A DNA stretch of 64,000 bases from Lineus longissimus (GCF_910592395.1 NC_088308.1:496001-560000); one strand, 5' to 3'; shown: positions 21,601 through 34,096, numbered from the stretch's first letter. Notes: generated by a model not told the origin, from the sequence alone. Numbers and translations are program-made.

Positions 21601-24600
21601 AAAAATTGAATGAGTGTCACATCTACAGTTATGGTTCTCCAGGGGCAAACTCAATTATGGTGAATTAGCGACTACCGAGCTATAACAGTCAGGCATGATC
21701 TTCACCATTACGTGCGTTGCCTCCATGTTTCAGAAGAGACTCATAAAACTGATTTCACTAAAACACAGTCATGGCCCAAACCTTAAAAGATGGTATAAAG
21801 AACACAAACGATTTCAGGCATCCCTCCTGATTCTGTTCCCTGCGCACATTCGTCTGCACTCCATATTATACCACCTATTCCTCCTACCTAATACGCTACT
21901 TGCCAAGACTTATGGTATGACATTCCTTCCAATCATCACTAAATGATTTACCGAGATAGAACTGGTCGGTGCTCGTAAGTCAACTCCGAGTTCCACCGAC
22001 TCGATGATACAACGACATGAAATATCAAAACATGGGATGGCGTCATATAGTGGGATAGTAATGACAGAGCAGACGGCTTCGTTGGTCCTGTGCAAGCACC
22101 TTAGACAATGAGGATCGGAAAGATCTCAAAATCATCCCAACAATGAGTTCTAATATTAACCTGGGGGTAAGTTGGTCAATTGGAGCTGAACGACGTTCCA
22201 CGTCTGATTATCTTCAAACGTCAATTTACACCGACCAACTTCTTTACTGCCGATTATACATACAATCGTTTTTATGTGTAACTTCTACTGTATTCATCTA
22301 TTTTAATATACTTTATGATATAAACTGCCATATGGCTTTTATCAACATGCCCAGAGGAGGTAATCATCCCATATACACTCGATTATCAGTACATAATGTC
22401 GGCGAGTCACTTCCATTACGAGGAGCGACAACCTGGCTCACTACGGCAACACTGGAGATGCATGAGAAATGCATCAAAGCAAGGAAGCCACATGTATATA
22501 CCAAATACAGGCTGAGGCACCTCACACCAGACATGATTGCAAGTCCTGTTTAATACCACCGGTTTTGACAAGCAAGAACAACCCACCAACCAAGTCGTGG
22601 TTGATATTTCACGCTTATGTAGTACTATTTTGCACCTCTTCCAGAAAAAAATATTGTTAACAATATTTTTATAGGACCGGCACACAATGCATGATAATTA
22701 GGAATAATTTCGGTGCACTCGAATGATCGCGATGCGTTAATTAGTTGAATCGAAAGTGGAAAACAGGCCTTCGCGAGCCAGGCGAAATAATGGACTCATC
22801 AAGTATTTGATGAGCACAAGTCATTGCAATGTTTACTATACCGCGCAGAAATACATATTAGTATTTTGGCAGCAAGCAAACCGCGATAGTACATGATTGT
22901 GTTATTTCTGCTTGTATACGATAGAAATTGCGTTGTTATTCGGCTGATAGTCAATTTGATACTAGAAATCGGAACTTGGGTCACTCAGAACAGATACCAG
23001 GTCTGATCAGAGACCTCAGTTCATTCATAGTGGTAACAAATGATGTAGACCACATGATGATTCCCTTGCACCGGACAATAGCTCAAAGTTTTTCATTTTT
23101 AACGCAAGAAATCACCTATACCGATTGTCCGATGATCATTATTTCCAAAGACACAACATTCAGTGGCGTTTAGATGAAAGAACGCGGACGATGATTCATG
23201 ATTATTTCCCCATCTCCCAACATTGATAGATCATTCTCTTAATCTACGCTTCCTTTTACCCTTTATCCTCCAAGCGTAAAATCATGAAAGGAGATTAATG
23301 ATGTCGGTGTAGTTATTTGATTACGTTGAAAGATTGTCGAAAGATTGTCGTTGAAGCAGACCTTCACAAAACTAGTATACTTGATTACACAAACCGTCCA
23401 AGAACAATATCAATATGGTTCTTCCCATTTCCGCCATATTTAAGCCATCAGGCGTCTCTATCGGAGCCAAGAACTGCTTCAAGTGAAAGCAAGATAGGAG
23501 AATGGAACTGTAATGGCCATTTGGCGCAAGATAAGAGTATGACGTGCAAAGATCATTGGCAATCTCCCTAAGACCAATAGATTCTGTGGTAGCCCATCAG
23601 AGAATCCATGTTGGAAGAGCTGATGTAAACGTGGTTTGTCATATTCATCATAGATTCTGCAATGGTCCACCATAGAGCATGTGACGACAGCTTTTGCCTG
23701 TACATAGAGAATAAAAACTGCTTATAAGGCGGAAGGGTTTAGTTGATGTCATTTATGATTCAGTAACGCCAGAGTCTTTTTCTGAAAGACGCTGGTGACG
23801 CTAAGACTGAATCTGCCATTCCCCTGTGTTTATTTCATCCAATTTATCAGCAGTAGACTAGCTACCAGCCAGTCGACAGGGAAAATATTTGGCGAACGGG
23901 TTAAAGTACGGCTGCATCATCGATGGATATTGCGTGTTCGCCTGATCCCGGTGGATCACATTTCGGAGTCTGGCACGGGCTTCGGATCGGTGTACAAGAC
24001 GAGAAGGCAAATATGCAAAGCGTTCGTATTGGCGTCAATTACGTTGATGAAGTGGGTTTATGGTTGCAACGCCTCTATCAGTGATTTGCCGCTATCGATC
24101 CGTGGACTGCAATTGAAGATAAGTGTTGATTAGCGCTCGCAAGAAAACTGTGTACATGTGATCAAGGACTGTCAGAGGAGCATAGTACCATTCCCACACA
24201 GCGGCTGATGAAGACTACATTATTGTCACAACTGAACGAATATGGAAGACTTTAAACCTTTAGTAGCTGTGAACGTCAAATTCGCCAATGTTTTCAAATC
24301 TACAGATAGAGGATTTCCTTGTTTATGAGACTGTTTAACATGTCGTTTCACGACTATGATTTATTTCCCATCTAGCTTGCCCCAAGAGGCCTTTCTCATA
24401 CTTCCAGACGCAAGGATTCCTTCTCGATATATCACAATAACCGTATTCGTCTGGTACATGATACACAGACAAACGCTGGATTAGAGCTTCTCTTAGACAA
24501 TAGGTGAGTGCATGCGTGGTTATGCTTTGTTATCATCGAGATCTCATCAAGAAGATGCCGTTACTAATGAATGATTCCAATAAGGAATGAAACATGGACG

Positions 24601-27600
24601 CCATTTGCTAAGGTTAAGAGTGATTATTTGTATTCAAGGATATCCCAAGAGATCTGGAGGAGATGACGATGTGGAATCCACGTAAAGGCAAGGTACACTG
24701 AGGTAATATTTTTTGGTCATGTGGGGGGCAAGGTAGATTGCTTATCTTTGGTATCCTTCCTACGCTAAAGCCCTGTCAACAGCAATAGTCCAAGATCTAC
24801 AGTGAGTTGTGAAATGATTGCCTTTTCACTCTGATTGGTCGATCTTCAGACATATCGACATCTGGTATACTGTTATAACTAGTGAATATTTTACTCACGA
24901 CAGTGAATCTTACTTCCCAAATCATCTTCATCATACCACAAGGAACTACCGGATGAACATCGGATCGTTCGCCAGTTCATTAGTTCTGCAATAAACATGA
25001 CATATTGGATATTTGCAGGTGAACATTGGTGAGTACAATCCGACAAATTCATACGATAAGATCATAGGAAACAATTATGCCATTGTAATTTTACCCAGTG
25101 TTTTATTGCTGTAACGCTACAATTCTGTGCTGTCAGAATCAGTTGGAATTGCATCTAATAATGGACGCGTGGCATTGGCATAAAGTACAATACAATGGGA
25201 CAGAATATGTAAGTGTTCACTTCATTCTGTGCTTTAAAGCTACCAGCCCTATGCAAAACGTAAACCGAACTTTATTATTTCATAGCTGTGATGGTGTACA
25301 GCATGCTGGGTAATTTTTGCGACGTTTTATTTTTCGCGATCTGGGAGGCAAATAACAGGCGAAATTTGGTCGACGTGAAATGGAAAAAAGAGCAAATTCG
25401 GCGAATCTGGCTTCACGAACATAATCCGGCTGGCATTAGGCAGAATGTCTCATCAGTGTTTCAGTACACATAACACTTTATCTCTAATGCGTTATCTCAG
25501 CCAACGTTGACAACTTCCCAATAATCACTTGTTGTTTGATTCTCATGCAATGATTACTTCGAAATGATTAAGTGTTTCGGGGAGTTAGATGCATCAGTAT
25601 ATACTCGCGGGTATTTATTCTCATCATTAATTTACCCTCCGACGGCAACGCCATTGGTGTTGAATACCCAGTGTGGCCTTGCTAACTTACCAAGGCCAAA
25701 ACTTTAATGTTTTATATACCATTTGTAACAAAGCTATCGCTAGGAAGGTCGCCATTCATTTAATCTGGTTGATATTGTTTACTTGTGCTTGTGATAAACT
25801 TCATTGGAAATATTCATTGCAGCATGGTGGTATCCCAAGACGAAACTGGATATTGAGGTGTGTGATGCCGTGACAGCGCCTGACAAACCGTTACAAGAAA
25901 GAACTGGGTGAATGATAGGACCGTGGATACCAAGTTACTAGAGGCTGGAGGGAACACTTGAGGATTAGGTTGATTGAAGGTCATAGCACAAGTCTCCTGG
26001 ATTGAAGTAGGCGGGTGTTGCATATCATCTATAATCTCATCAGCCGTTTTCAATCATACCTTCAATCATCTATTGTGGCAATGCCGTCGCTGGATTGTAA
26101 ACCGGTTGAAATACATTAGTCCTTCTGGAAGGGAGGCCATCAGACCTCAACAGGATGCTGTGTTTAGAAGCCACCGTGGTAACTCATAGCAGAACTTGAG
26201 ACAAAATCTTTTTTTTTCAAAACCCTGAACGAAATCCAAATGAGGAAAACGTGGTATGGGTTGGACAGGAATACTCCTCTGACAGAAGTTGGAACAAAAT
26301 GTTCAGATTTTGTATCCGGTTGCGCATGATTGATTACCGTACCAAAATATGATGTTTTCATGCAAAACCAGATAAAATTTGGAAATTCTGTTCTGTGTCG
26401 ATCCTAGCACAGGTACCATGAGCTAAGAGAAGTATACCGCAGCTTTTTCTCGGGTTTATTGAAATATACAGTAGGATTGAGATTATGACAGATTGCCTCT
26501 GAAACCACTAATTCTTCATAGCATTTATTGGCTGTTTGATTGGAATACATAACTCGCTATTTGCAATGCGTACTTCATGATATTACTCCGCTCCAACAAT
26601 TGAATTATTATTCAGAACGGTAGGTCGGATTACCCAAGTGGAATAATATGCAAAAAAACAGCTCAGAAAAACATGACATCAACACATTACTTTTCCGTTG
26701 TGTATCCAAATCATCATTTATTGATAGAACATGCCATTATATCTCCGCTGAAAATGTTGATAATACAATGTTACAACTCTAGCTGCGCTTTTTTATATCA
26801 AAGTTCGCCGATAGAGTGATTGATAGTACACATTACACATTCAAATTACACTGTATTAATGTTTTAGCTGTGAACTGAGTAATTTCATTGAAGGGAATGA
26901 TTGGATTCTCAATATTCAAAGTCCATTGGAGCACAACTTTGGAATGGAACTATTCAGTTGGGTATCGTGGACATGTCAATCAAGATTAATTTGAAAGCAA
27001 ATCGGGACGAAAGTGGGAGAACAAAACAAAGTCACGCAGTTTCTGACTTCAATTGTGATTTGGGAGGTTAACACATCATTCACGGAAGTTGAAATCGTAA
27101 TACAACCCTGAAACTGGCACGAAACTTAAGAAAGTTCCTAACAGCTGCATTTGAAAATGGATACACGCTTAACCAAGGCAATGACGTAGTAAAACAGCCA
27201 CGATAGCAACAGTTTCCGATATCGGATAACTGTCATTCGCATTGTGCCAGTAGTGGATTTCAAATTGTGACATGTTTGGATTGGGATGATACTGGATTGA
27301 TGATAAACAGATTACATACCTGATGATATGTTCACTACACGAATAGGAGTATCAACGCTATAGTTCGCAGTTCAATGGTTTAGTCGAATGAATTCGTTTT
27401 TTCCGTTTCAACTTGTTATACCAAAGGAATCAAACTGATGCGGTTTAAGCTACGATTTCAACTTATAAGATTCAGTGGTTCAGGGTTTCTCAGTGGATAT
27501 CGTGATGTTTTCGGATATAGACAAGAGAATAACTGTCGTTAGTGCAAAAGCTTCCATGACATGCATGAGTTTACAGTCTTCGCTGAGCTACTGAATTTAG

Positions 27601-27726
27601 CTGAGCGAGGGTGATTAGGTCAGCTTTGTCGTTTGAGAACGTAAGTCAGTAACTCGTACAACTTCAGAAACGCTTTTCATAGATCAGTCCAGTCAGACGT
27701 TTTATTACGTTACCTTCAACGAAAAG
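21601..27726. other. Intergenic region upstream of DEG/ENaC paralog B
   Basis: No supported gene. It includes a perfect 24-bp AT-rich palindrome at 22647-22670 centred on GTT|AAC, and a short SINE-like GTCCTGTGCAAGCACCTTAG at about 22085. An open segment before a GTGAGT donor near 24502 could be an exon but matches no known family. A weak TATAAG lies at 27464-27469, about 260 bases before the start at 27727. Confidence 0.4.
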
Positions 27727-29670
27727 ATGGCAATGCGAACGAAACAGAAAAAGGCACCGTGGGCTAAGGTAGATGTGCACCAAGCGCCGACCTCTCCCAC
27801 CGAAATCTTCATCAAGTTCGGGTTAATGAGTACAGTGAGAGGCATTCCAAGAATCTTCAAGGCGAGGAACAGATTTCTCTCCATCTTCTGGGCAACTACT
27901 GTGATCGCTTTCCTAGTAGTTTCTTTCTTCCAAGTTTATCAAATAGTTGACGGTTTCTTAGGCTATAATATCAAACAGGAACATAATATAAAACTCTCTC
28001 GGAGTGCAACATTTCCCGATATCACTGTATGCAGCTTACAGCCGTTCAGGAGTAAGAAATCATTGATGAGCGACAAAGTGAAAAGAGCCGATGCACTGAT
28101 TAATGAGTATTTCTTTAACGTCTCGAAACGGATTACTAACCAGTCGTATGAAGACTATATTGAGACGGAGTTCCAGTATAAGGCTGGCAGTGTACACTGG
28201 AGTCGTGATAATGATCACTACTATGATGACGATGAGGCTTTACTGAACTTAGATTGGTGGGGTGATGCCGATTCCGAGGGTGGGAATGACGAAACACCAA
28301 CATATGACTCAGGTGACACGGCTGGATGGACAGTGCGGAACCGTAGAAAGCGGACACCAAAAATCAACCTTGCTAATAAAAGAGAGCACTTAGTTGATGA
28401 TGAAACTATGCGGAACATTCTGATGACAACTACTGGCCTGTACCAAAACATTCCGAGGCAACTGCAGCAGAAGTTAGGCCACCAGAAAACGATTATAGAT
28501 CAGTGCATCTACACTGTACAGACTGTAAAGGAGAAGCGCTTGGAAACAGTTAACTGTACGATCCAGGTTTTCCACTTCCCGCAGTACTTTAATTGTTATA
28601 CGATTTCATTAGGAAAAGGGAAGGGCACCGTTTTAGAAGTGGTCGTAAACTTGTTTCTGGACGATGACGTTTCTTTGGAGTATCCGAAACATTACACACG
28701 CGACACAGATTCTCAAAAACACGGCGTGAGAGTGGTGATACATGATCCGTATAGTTACCCGGATGTTCGTCACGACGGCCATGACGTTCCACCTGGAATG
28801 TCAGCAAATTTTATTTTGAGGACCAATATGCGGAAGCATTTAGCGGCACCGTACGGTACATGTTATAATGACGCTGCGCCGATAGAAGATATGCACGGCA
28901 ATCAGTTTAAATACCGCAGGAAAACGTGTGAAGATCAAGCAATTCAGCGGAAAATTAACAAAGACTGTCACTGCATTGATCCAGGTAAGATCACAGATCC
29001 CGTCACTTCTCGTAACCTCTCGCTTCCAAACGGGAGGCTGCCGTACTGTATGGACATTCGCTTCAGTAAAACGACTATTTCATCTCGGCTAGCATGTATG
29101 TATGACTACAACATGAATCCACCAGGACCAGGGCTGTACAAGTGCCCATCTCGCTGCAAACATTACGCGTACATTACCACAATGGATATGGCCAAATGGC
29201 CTCACGAGTCTTTTCATCTCCCCCTGTACGAAACAGCACAACAAGACCGCAATGTCAGCTTCCCACATTTGGACAAAGCTATCCATAAAATGAAGGAAGC
29301 AGAATCAAACGATACAGCAGAGCAACTAAGAGAGACAATTGAAACTTCGGTGACCGACTGGTTGTTAAAGACGCACGTTTTCCAGCGGAACTTTGCGTCT
29401 TTGACAGTGAGGAGGCCCACTTTTGAGGTCAATTATATTGTGGACAAGCCATCCATCGATGCACCTACCCTGATGAGCCGGATTGGTGGAATCATGAGTT
29501 TCTGGTTGGGAATTACATTTATAACGATCATAGAATTCGTGGAAGTTGTTTATGATGCTATTTCCCTCATGTTAAAGAACCGTAAAAAAAGGCTTAGGCG
29601 GAAGAACCCGGAAGTGGAGAATAGTTATGAAGCTGAACGTTTGGGAAGAGAAAATACGGAACGTTTATGA
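27727..29670 (+). CDS. DEG/ENaC-family sodium channel subunit (paralog B), intronless
   Basis: A 647-aa channel subunit in one open frame, clearly a duplicate of the minus-strand gene at 17989-19845, with long identical blocks such as the whole TM2 region. TM1 is about aa 51-72; FPDITVCSLQPFR at 96-108; Cys-rich extracellular domain; TM2 about aa 585-608. It shares the paralog's changes: STVRG (Arg38 for the usual His) and Gly595-Ile-Thr597 at the selectivity filter. The finger region carries an acidic, Trp-containing insertion (about aa 171-203) missing from paralog A. This ends in RNRRKR (aa 204-209), a furin-type site. Several N-X-S/T sites are extracellular. The start Met1 is followed by Met3. 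The C-terminus is longer than in paralog A and charged. The two may form homo- or heterotrimers; this is inference. Gating stimulus is unknown. Confidence 0.94.
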   Translation: MAMRTKQKKAPWAKVDVHQAPTSPTEIFIKFGLMSTVRGIPRIFKARNRFLSIFWATTVIAFLVVSFFQVYQIVDGFLGYNIKQEHNIKLSRSATFPDITVCSLQPFRSKKSLMSDKVKRADALINEYFFNVSKRITNQSYEDYIETEFQYKAGSVHWSRDNDHYYDDDEALLNLDWWGDADSEGGNDETPTYDSGDTAGWTVRNRRKRTPKINLANKREHLVDDETMRNILMTTTGLYQNIPRQLQQKLGHQKTIIDQCIYTVQTVKEKRLETVNCTIQVFHFPQYFNCYTISLGKGKGTVLEVVVNLFLDDDVSLEYPKHYTRDTDSQKHGVRVVIHDPYSYPDVRHDGHDVPPGMSANFILRTNMRKHLAAPYGTCYNDAAPIEDMHGNQFKYRRKTCEDQAIQRKINKDCHCIDPGKITDPVTSRNLSLPNGRLPYCMDIRFSKTTISSRLACMYDYNMNPPGPGLYKCPSRCKHYAYITTMDMAKWPHESFHLPLYETAQQDRNVSFPHLDKAIHKMKEAESNDTAEQLRETIETSVTDWLLKTHVFQRNFASLTVRRPTFEVNYIVDKPSIDAPTLMSRIGGIMSFWLGITFITIIEFVEVVYDAISLMLKNRKKRLRRKNPEVENSYEAERLGRENTERL

Positions 29671-31164
29671 TGAGGCCACAGGCCAATCATAGGCGAAATG
29701 TATGGGGAGCCAAGCGCGAGAGAAACTATCACGTATAGGCATGACAGTTGCTCTTCTAGTTAGTAGGTTGCTCCCCAAATTTTCAATGCAAGTGGATGGA
29801 GGGCAGAGATAGATTTACACCGGAGCATCGAAATCCTGAACTCCGAGCCCCTCCACGTGTTTCTGATCGAGTTCCGAGTTGAATACCGTGTCTTGGCAAA
29901 ACCTGCTCCGGTTCTTTTTTGTGTACCAAATTCAGTCCGTATTTTATTTGGGCATTCGGTTCTGGGGCTCGTTGGGAACACGATGGTAGAAGCTTCACAT
30001 TAAAACCAACCTCCATCCATTTGGCTGAATTAAAAAAGACTTTTGTGTGAGTTGTTTTACAGTGTCTGGCTTATATCATTTGGGTATCTTAGCAGAGATT
30101 GGTGCTTAAACGCTATGCACTCGGGCCCAGTATTTCTAGCCACCTGAGTGCAAACAATGAGCTGAGCACAAAAACGCAGATATGTTGGTGAGAGAGCTGT
30201 GTTTTGTGGTGGAACAATTGAGGGACTTGGAACTCAGGGACACGACATGTTCAGAACCGCATGATACTCCAGTTTATGATCTACATGTATATAGTGGTAA
30301 AGGCAGCGGTTGCATGTGCATGTTCAGGGTTTAAAACTACCATTGGTTGGTTAATGAGGGCCTCTTGAAACCCTAAACACGTTGCCAATCAAAAGCAGTG
30401 CTGATGGAACGCATGACCCCGATCAGACCAAGCATGAATCCAAGCATGGATAATGCCAACCTCCGAGTTTTTCATCAACAAAATTTAAATAATTACATAA
30501 CTTTAGTGAGTTACAATCAACTGCAGCTCTCACTAATGGCCGATGTTCTTATTGCAAGCAGATTACTGTACTTCGTAAGTCTTCATTAGAAAACGTGTAT
30601 AACATCAAGTCTGGCTGGATATAGCCGCCGCAACTCGAAAGATGGCAACACCAAATGCATCATCGAAGTTTCTATTCTAACCATTTTTGCATGAATACAT
30701 ATTTTTCACTGCACATGTTCATTTCACAATAAAATATCAACGGCATACTATGGAGTGTCTTTTGATATTTCATCACTCTGACGAGGGATCCTGCGTCCAG
30801 ACACCTACTTACGCGAGGCCTAGCTTTATAGTCACTGCTTGGCTAGCGCCCGAGTTGAACGGCTCACACTGACAAACTGCAGGGGGGAGGGCAAGGCTCT
30901 AGCAAGGAGGAACAACCATGACGTATCTCGGCTATTATGTAAACTAAATATGATATTGATTGAGGACCCATGATCATATCATGGACGTCTAGTTGTGACT
31001 TTGTCTTCATAAGACCATGATGAAAAATGGAAGGACAAGGACATCCTTGGGATGGATATGTGTTGTCATTAATAGGGAGGTGACCCGATTACTGAAGTCA
31101 GATAGTATATATTAATGACCCATAATGGATCACAATCACTAATTTTAATGAGAAGGTGCCCTGC
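29671..31164. other. Intergenic, 3' flank of DEG/ENaC B
   Basis: An ATTAAA-type signal lies near 30028, about 360 bases after the stop. That is a possible but distant polyadenylation signal. No other feature was recognised. Confidence 0.4.
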
Positions 31165-31171
31165 TATATAA
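31165..31171 (+). promoter_or_regulatory. TATA box upstream of a signal-peptide ORF
   Basis: TATATAA with transcription expected near 31196. A start codon at 31244 opens a frame with a strong signal peptide. The spacing is typical of a compact TATA promoter. Confidence 0.45.
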
Positions 31172-31243
31172 CGTTGGGGAAGGATCCACCGTTCAATCGG
31201 AAACTAGAGGCTTCGCTCTCAATGCAATACTGTCATCAGAAGT

Positions 31244-31715
31244 ATGCTTTTTGTTCTATGTTTCACATGTTTTACAACAGGCGTCGTGTTTGGCTCACCA
31301 AGGCGTTTTATTGAAATAACGGGTCCTGGGGTAGGAGGTGTTGTTTTCACAGGTCACAAAATAGACTTTTGCGGATTATTGTTCACAAAACAAAAGAAGA
31401 GAGAGAACAAAAAGTTCATAAAATTATATATTTTAGAAATTAAGCATCTACTTTTACATTGTTATGGGAAAATATCACCACAACTCATCAAGACTGGGTT
31501 GTACATCATCAAGCCTACTGGTATAATCCCATTCAAGCTTATTCCAGCACTGCTCGTGGTATACTGTCAGGTTTTCTCTCAGCCTTACAGGTATTTTGTT
31601 TTGATTTGACTTTAAACGTTATCGCTGACACAGTGATTTTAAGCTAGCGAAAGGACATACTGTAATGTTGGCTCTCTTCTCTCAGTCACCTGTCATCATA
31701 ACCTTAACCTGTTGA
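31244..31715 (+). CDS. Candidate small secreted protein, 3 exons, unknown family
   Basis: Not a recognised family. Model: exons 31244-31352, 31445-31590 and 31686-31715, giving 94 aa. The frame is kept across a phase-1 and a phase-0 junction. Exon 1 follows a TATA box and encodes a hydrophobic signal peptide (MLFVLCFTCFTTGVVFGS). Exon 2 is rich in Trp/Tyr/His (TTTHQDWVVHHQAYWYNPIQ) and has one N-X-T site (Asn-Ile-Thr). Exon 3 has a strong pyrimidine tract and adds nine residues before TGA. The first intron would be only 92 bases with a modest acceptor. An unspliced 121-codon reading from the same ATG is the alternative. It converges on the globin gene, whose stop is at 31988. Could be a secreted peptide precursor or a spurious model. 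Confidence 0.35.
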
Positions 31716-31915
31716 CTGAACGAGGGCGAATAGGAACACAGAGTTTGTCCAGATCGCAATTCATGGTTACACAAGTTGTGTTTTTGAACGGCACGTTTGT
31801 CTAAGATTGCGGGCAGGCATCGACTGCGGGACGAGACAGAGCCAACAAACTATCAGCATAGAAGTATATGATTCAATAAGCCTCGTTCCTCGATAGTCCT
31901 TCTACTTTATAGGTA

Positions 31916-31921
31916 TTTAAT
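31916..31921 (-). terminator. Polyadenylation signal (ATTAAA) of the mini-globin gene
   Basis: ATTAAA on the minus strand, about 70 bases downstream of the globin stop codon. It is the only polyadenylation-like hexamer noted in that stretch. Confidence 0.4.
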
Positions 31922-31987
31922 TAAGATGCAGCTGTTTGAGAAATCTACTCATAGGATACTACACGTAACTGTCCTTTGGACTACGGT

Positions 31988-33225
31988 TTACAAGTGGCCG
32001 ATGATGGCGTCGATGGCTCCTCCGAAGTCCGTGCTGCAATGGTTTTCTGCCGCCGCATCAGCCAAACACTTCTTGGCGTTCTGAAGTAAAACAATTACAA
32101 TGAATTCGACAAAACTATAAACTGTACATAAATTTTACATAAAAAATCATACACATAAAAAAACATTTGAATCATCGGACTACTTGTCTCATGATAATTC
32201 AAAGTCCTCTTCAATTTCAAAGCCTACAGCAGTTCTCGAAGTTCTTTTTTTTTTAAATTGAGGCCAGGCTTTCATAAAGAGGCTTCGTAGTCGGCTACAA
32301 CAACAACTTGCATCCTCGGGTAATGAAGTGTCGGAGTATGTAAATGCCGATCCACGACAACGAATGTAGATAACCAAATAGAATCAAGTAGTGATCGCAG
32401 CTACATGGAACAAATATCTGACAACTATAATCTGGAAAATAAAGTTACAATCGGATTGTCCCACTGCTGTACAAAGCAGTAACTGATATGGAAAACACAT
32501 TGGGGGGAAATGCTGCCTTCTTCTTTTTTTTTGGTGTGATCTTTAGAAAGGGGAGATAGTGCATCGTACCACTTTAGGGCTGGTGTATTCGTTAATTTCA
32601 TTATAAGCGAACTTATGGCACGTAAACTTGGTATCTCATCTCCCACGGAAACTTACAGAGAATTCGGCTGCTCCAACATGGCGAGGCTTATGTCTGGCTG
32701 CCAGACCAGCTGCGTCAGCCTTGCCTGCGACGGCATCGTTGATGTAGGCGACGGTCTTGTCCCTCTGTGTTTTGTAGGAGGCGTTTCCTGTAAGACTTCC
32801 CAGAGCAACTCCCTTGAATGAGAACTTGTCCTGGTATTCCGGGTGGGTCGTGAACAACCTGGAACAAACAGTACGGATAGGAACTTGTTCTCCCACCAAA
32901 ATTTTGATGATGCTATTCAGAATTCTGTACTTTATCAATGTTTATAAAATAGGCCTGTCAACGTTTGCCTCTTCGCTCTTGTACTTAAACAGCACACCGA
33001 GACTCACAGTGCCACCAACTGACTATTCAGTGGCTGGTAAGGTATTACAGGAAAGCTTTTTTAGGGCATTAAGTCATGACGAGCTTGATCGAATACTAAA
33101 GATAAAAAATGTAATAATATCATGTACGATATGTCTTGGAATGAACGGAGAAGATATCAAATACGAACTTACTTGTGGTAGAAGCTGTCGACGAGAGCAG
33201 TTTTGTTGACAGTATCCCAAGACAT
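31988..33225 (-). CDS. Neural-type mini-hemoglobin, 3 exons
   Basis: Predicted 115-aa heme protein, far shorter than ordinary globins (about 145-150 aa) but close to the 109-residue Cerebratulus lacteus neural hemoglobin. That protein stores O2 in nerve tissue. Exons on the minus strand: 33225-33173, 32858-32657, 32080-31988; introns are phase 2 and phase 0, all GT..AG. The shared stretches [25 protein letters not shown] and VG.AEF..NAK.CLA leave little doubt. The pocket is Tyr16 (B10), Gln49 (E7), Thr53 (E11) and proximal His74 (F8), each offset by five from Cerebratulus Tyr11, Gln44, Thr48 and His69. Intron 1 falls after the second base of the codon two residues past Tyr B10, the ancestral globin B12.2 position. 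No signal peptide, so cytoplasmic. Start ATG at 33225 follows an AATC leader directly after a good acceptor. Confidence 0.95.
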
Positions 33226-34017
33226 GATTCTGAAAATCGAATGGGTGTCTCCACATTATTACGATATCTTCATTTCTTGAATCCCTAGCTGCAGAGCCTA
33301 CACACAAAGCTTCTTCTAAATTTGTATTTTCATTTTTTTCCCAACGATCCTTGTACGGTTGTTAGACAAAGGGGCAACTAATATGAAATGTATGCAGGCC
33401 ATCTACTTCCAGCCACAGCAAACTCGCACAGTGACGAAATTTAAATTTCAGACACTGGAATTGATCAAATGCCACCATCTTGGATATCACCATTGATACT
33501 GAGATTTAGGTTTTTGATAATACTACTTCATCTACTGCGTCACCAGTTCAGACAGTAAGTCTCGTTCAGGCCTAATAAGTGCAAGCTTCTTTCATAAAAC
33601 GCTGGGGCACTTTATAATTTTACTTTTAATTGATGGTAGACGTCAGACATGACACATTTCAAAGGGAGAAGCAGTCCGTCACAGGACCTCAGTCAGGTGT
33701 TCCTCTTCCAACACGCACGAGAATGAAAATTGATTTACTAAATCATGCTCATGATTTTATATCACAATGAGCTAGATTAACTGCTATCGGCAATGAAAAT
33801 GATGCTAAAATTTTAAATTTTTGGAATATGTATATTTTTCTAGTGCGGTCGAATAGGGGCAGGGACCAATAAGCTAACAGCCAGTTTACTTCAAAATGAC
33901 TGAAGAAGAGAAGCTGGTTACATTTCTCTAACAAAATGATGGCATGAAAAGATAAAAATGTAAAAGGATGCAAAAAACTAAGACGATTTGAAATTGAAAA
34001 TGAAGGAAACTACTTAC

Positions 34018-34096
34018 ATTTATTACGTGTACACAAACACTGTGTGTGACTACGAAAGAATAATCAGGTTCTGTTGCGGTGTTTGCTGGCGAATTA
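34018..34096 (-). other. Probable 5'-UTR exon of the mini-globin gene
   Basis: Lies between the TATA box at 34122-34127 and a perfect GTAAGT donor whose GT is at 34017-34016. A pyrimidine-rich acceptor (CGATTTTCAG) lies four bases before the globin start codon. Splicing these joins about 79 bases of leader to the coding exon over a 790-base intron. The start is estimated from the TATA position. Confidence 0.45.

Noticed and set aside
31244-31609. Unspliced 121-codon reading of the signal-peptide ORF
   Set aside because: Its middle is Lys-rich, low-complexity intron-like sequence; the spliced model gives a more protein-like second exon. Kept only as an alternative.
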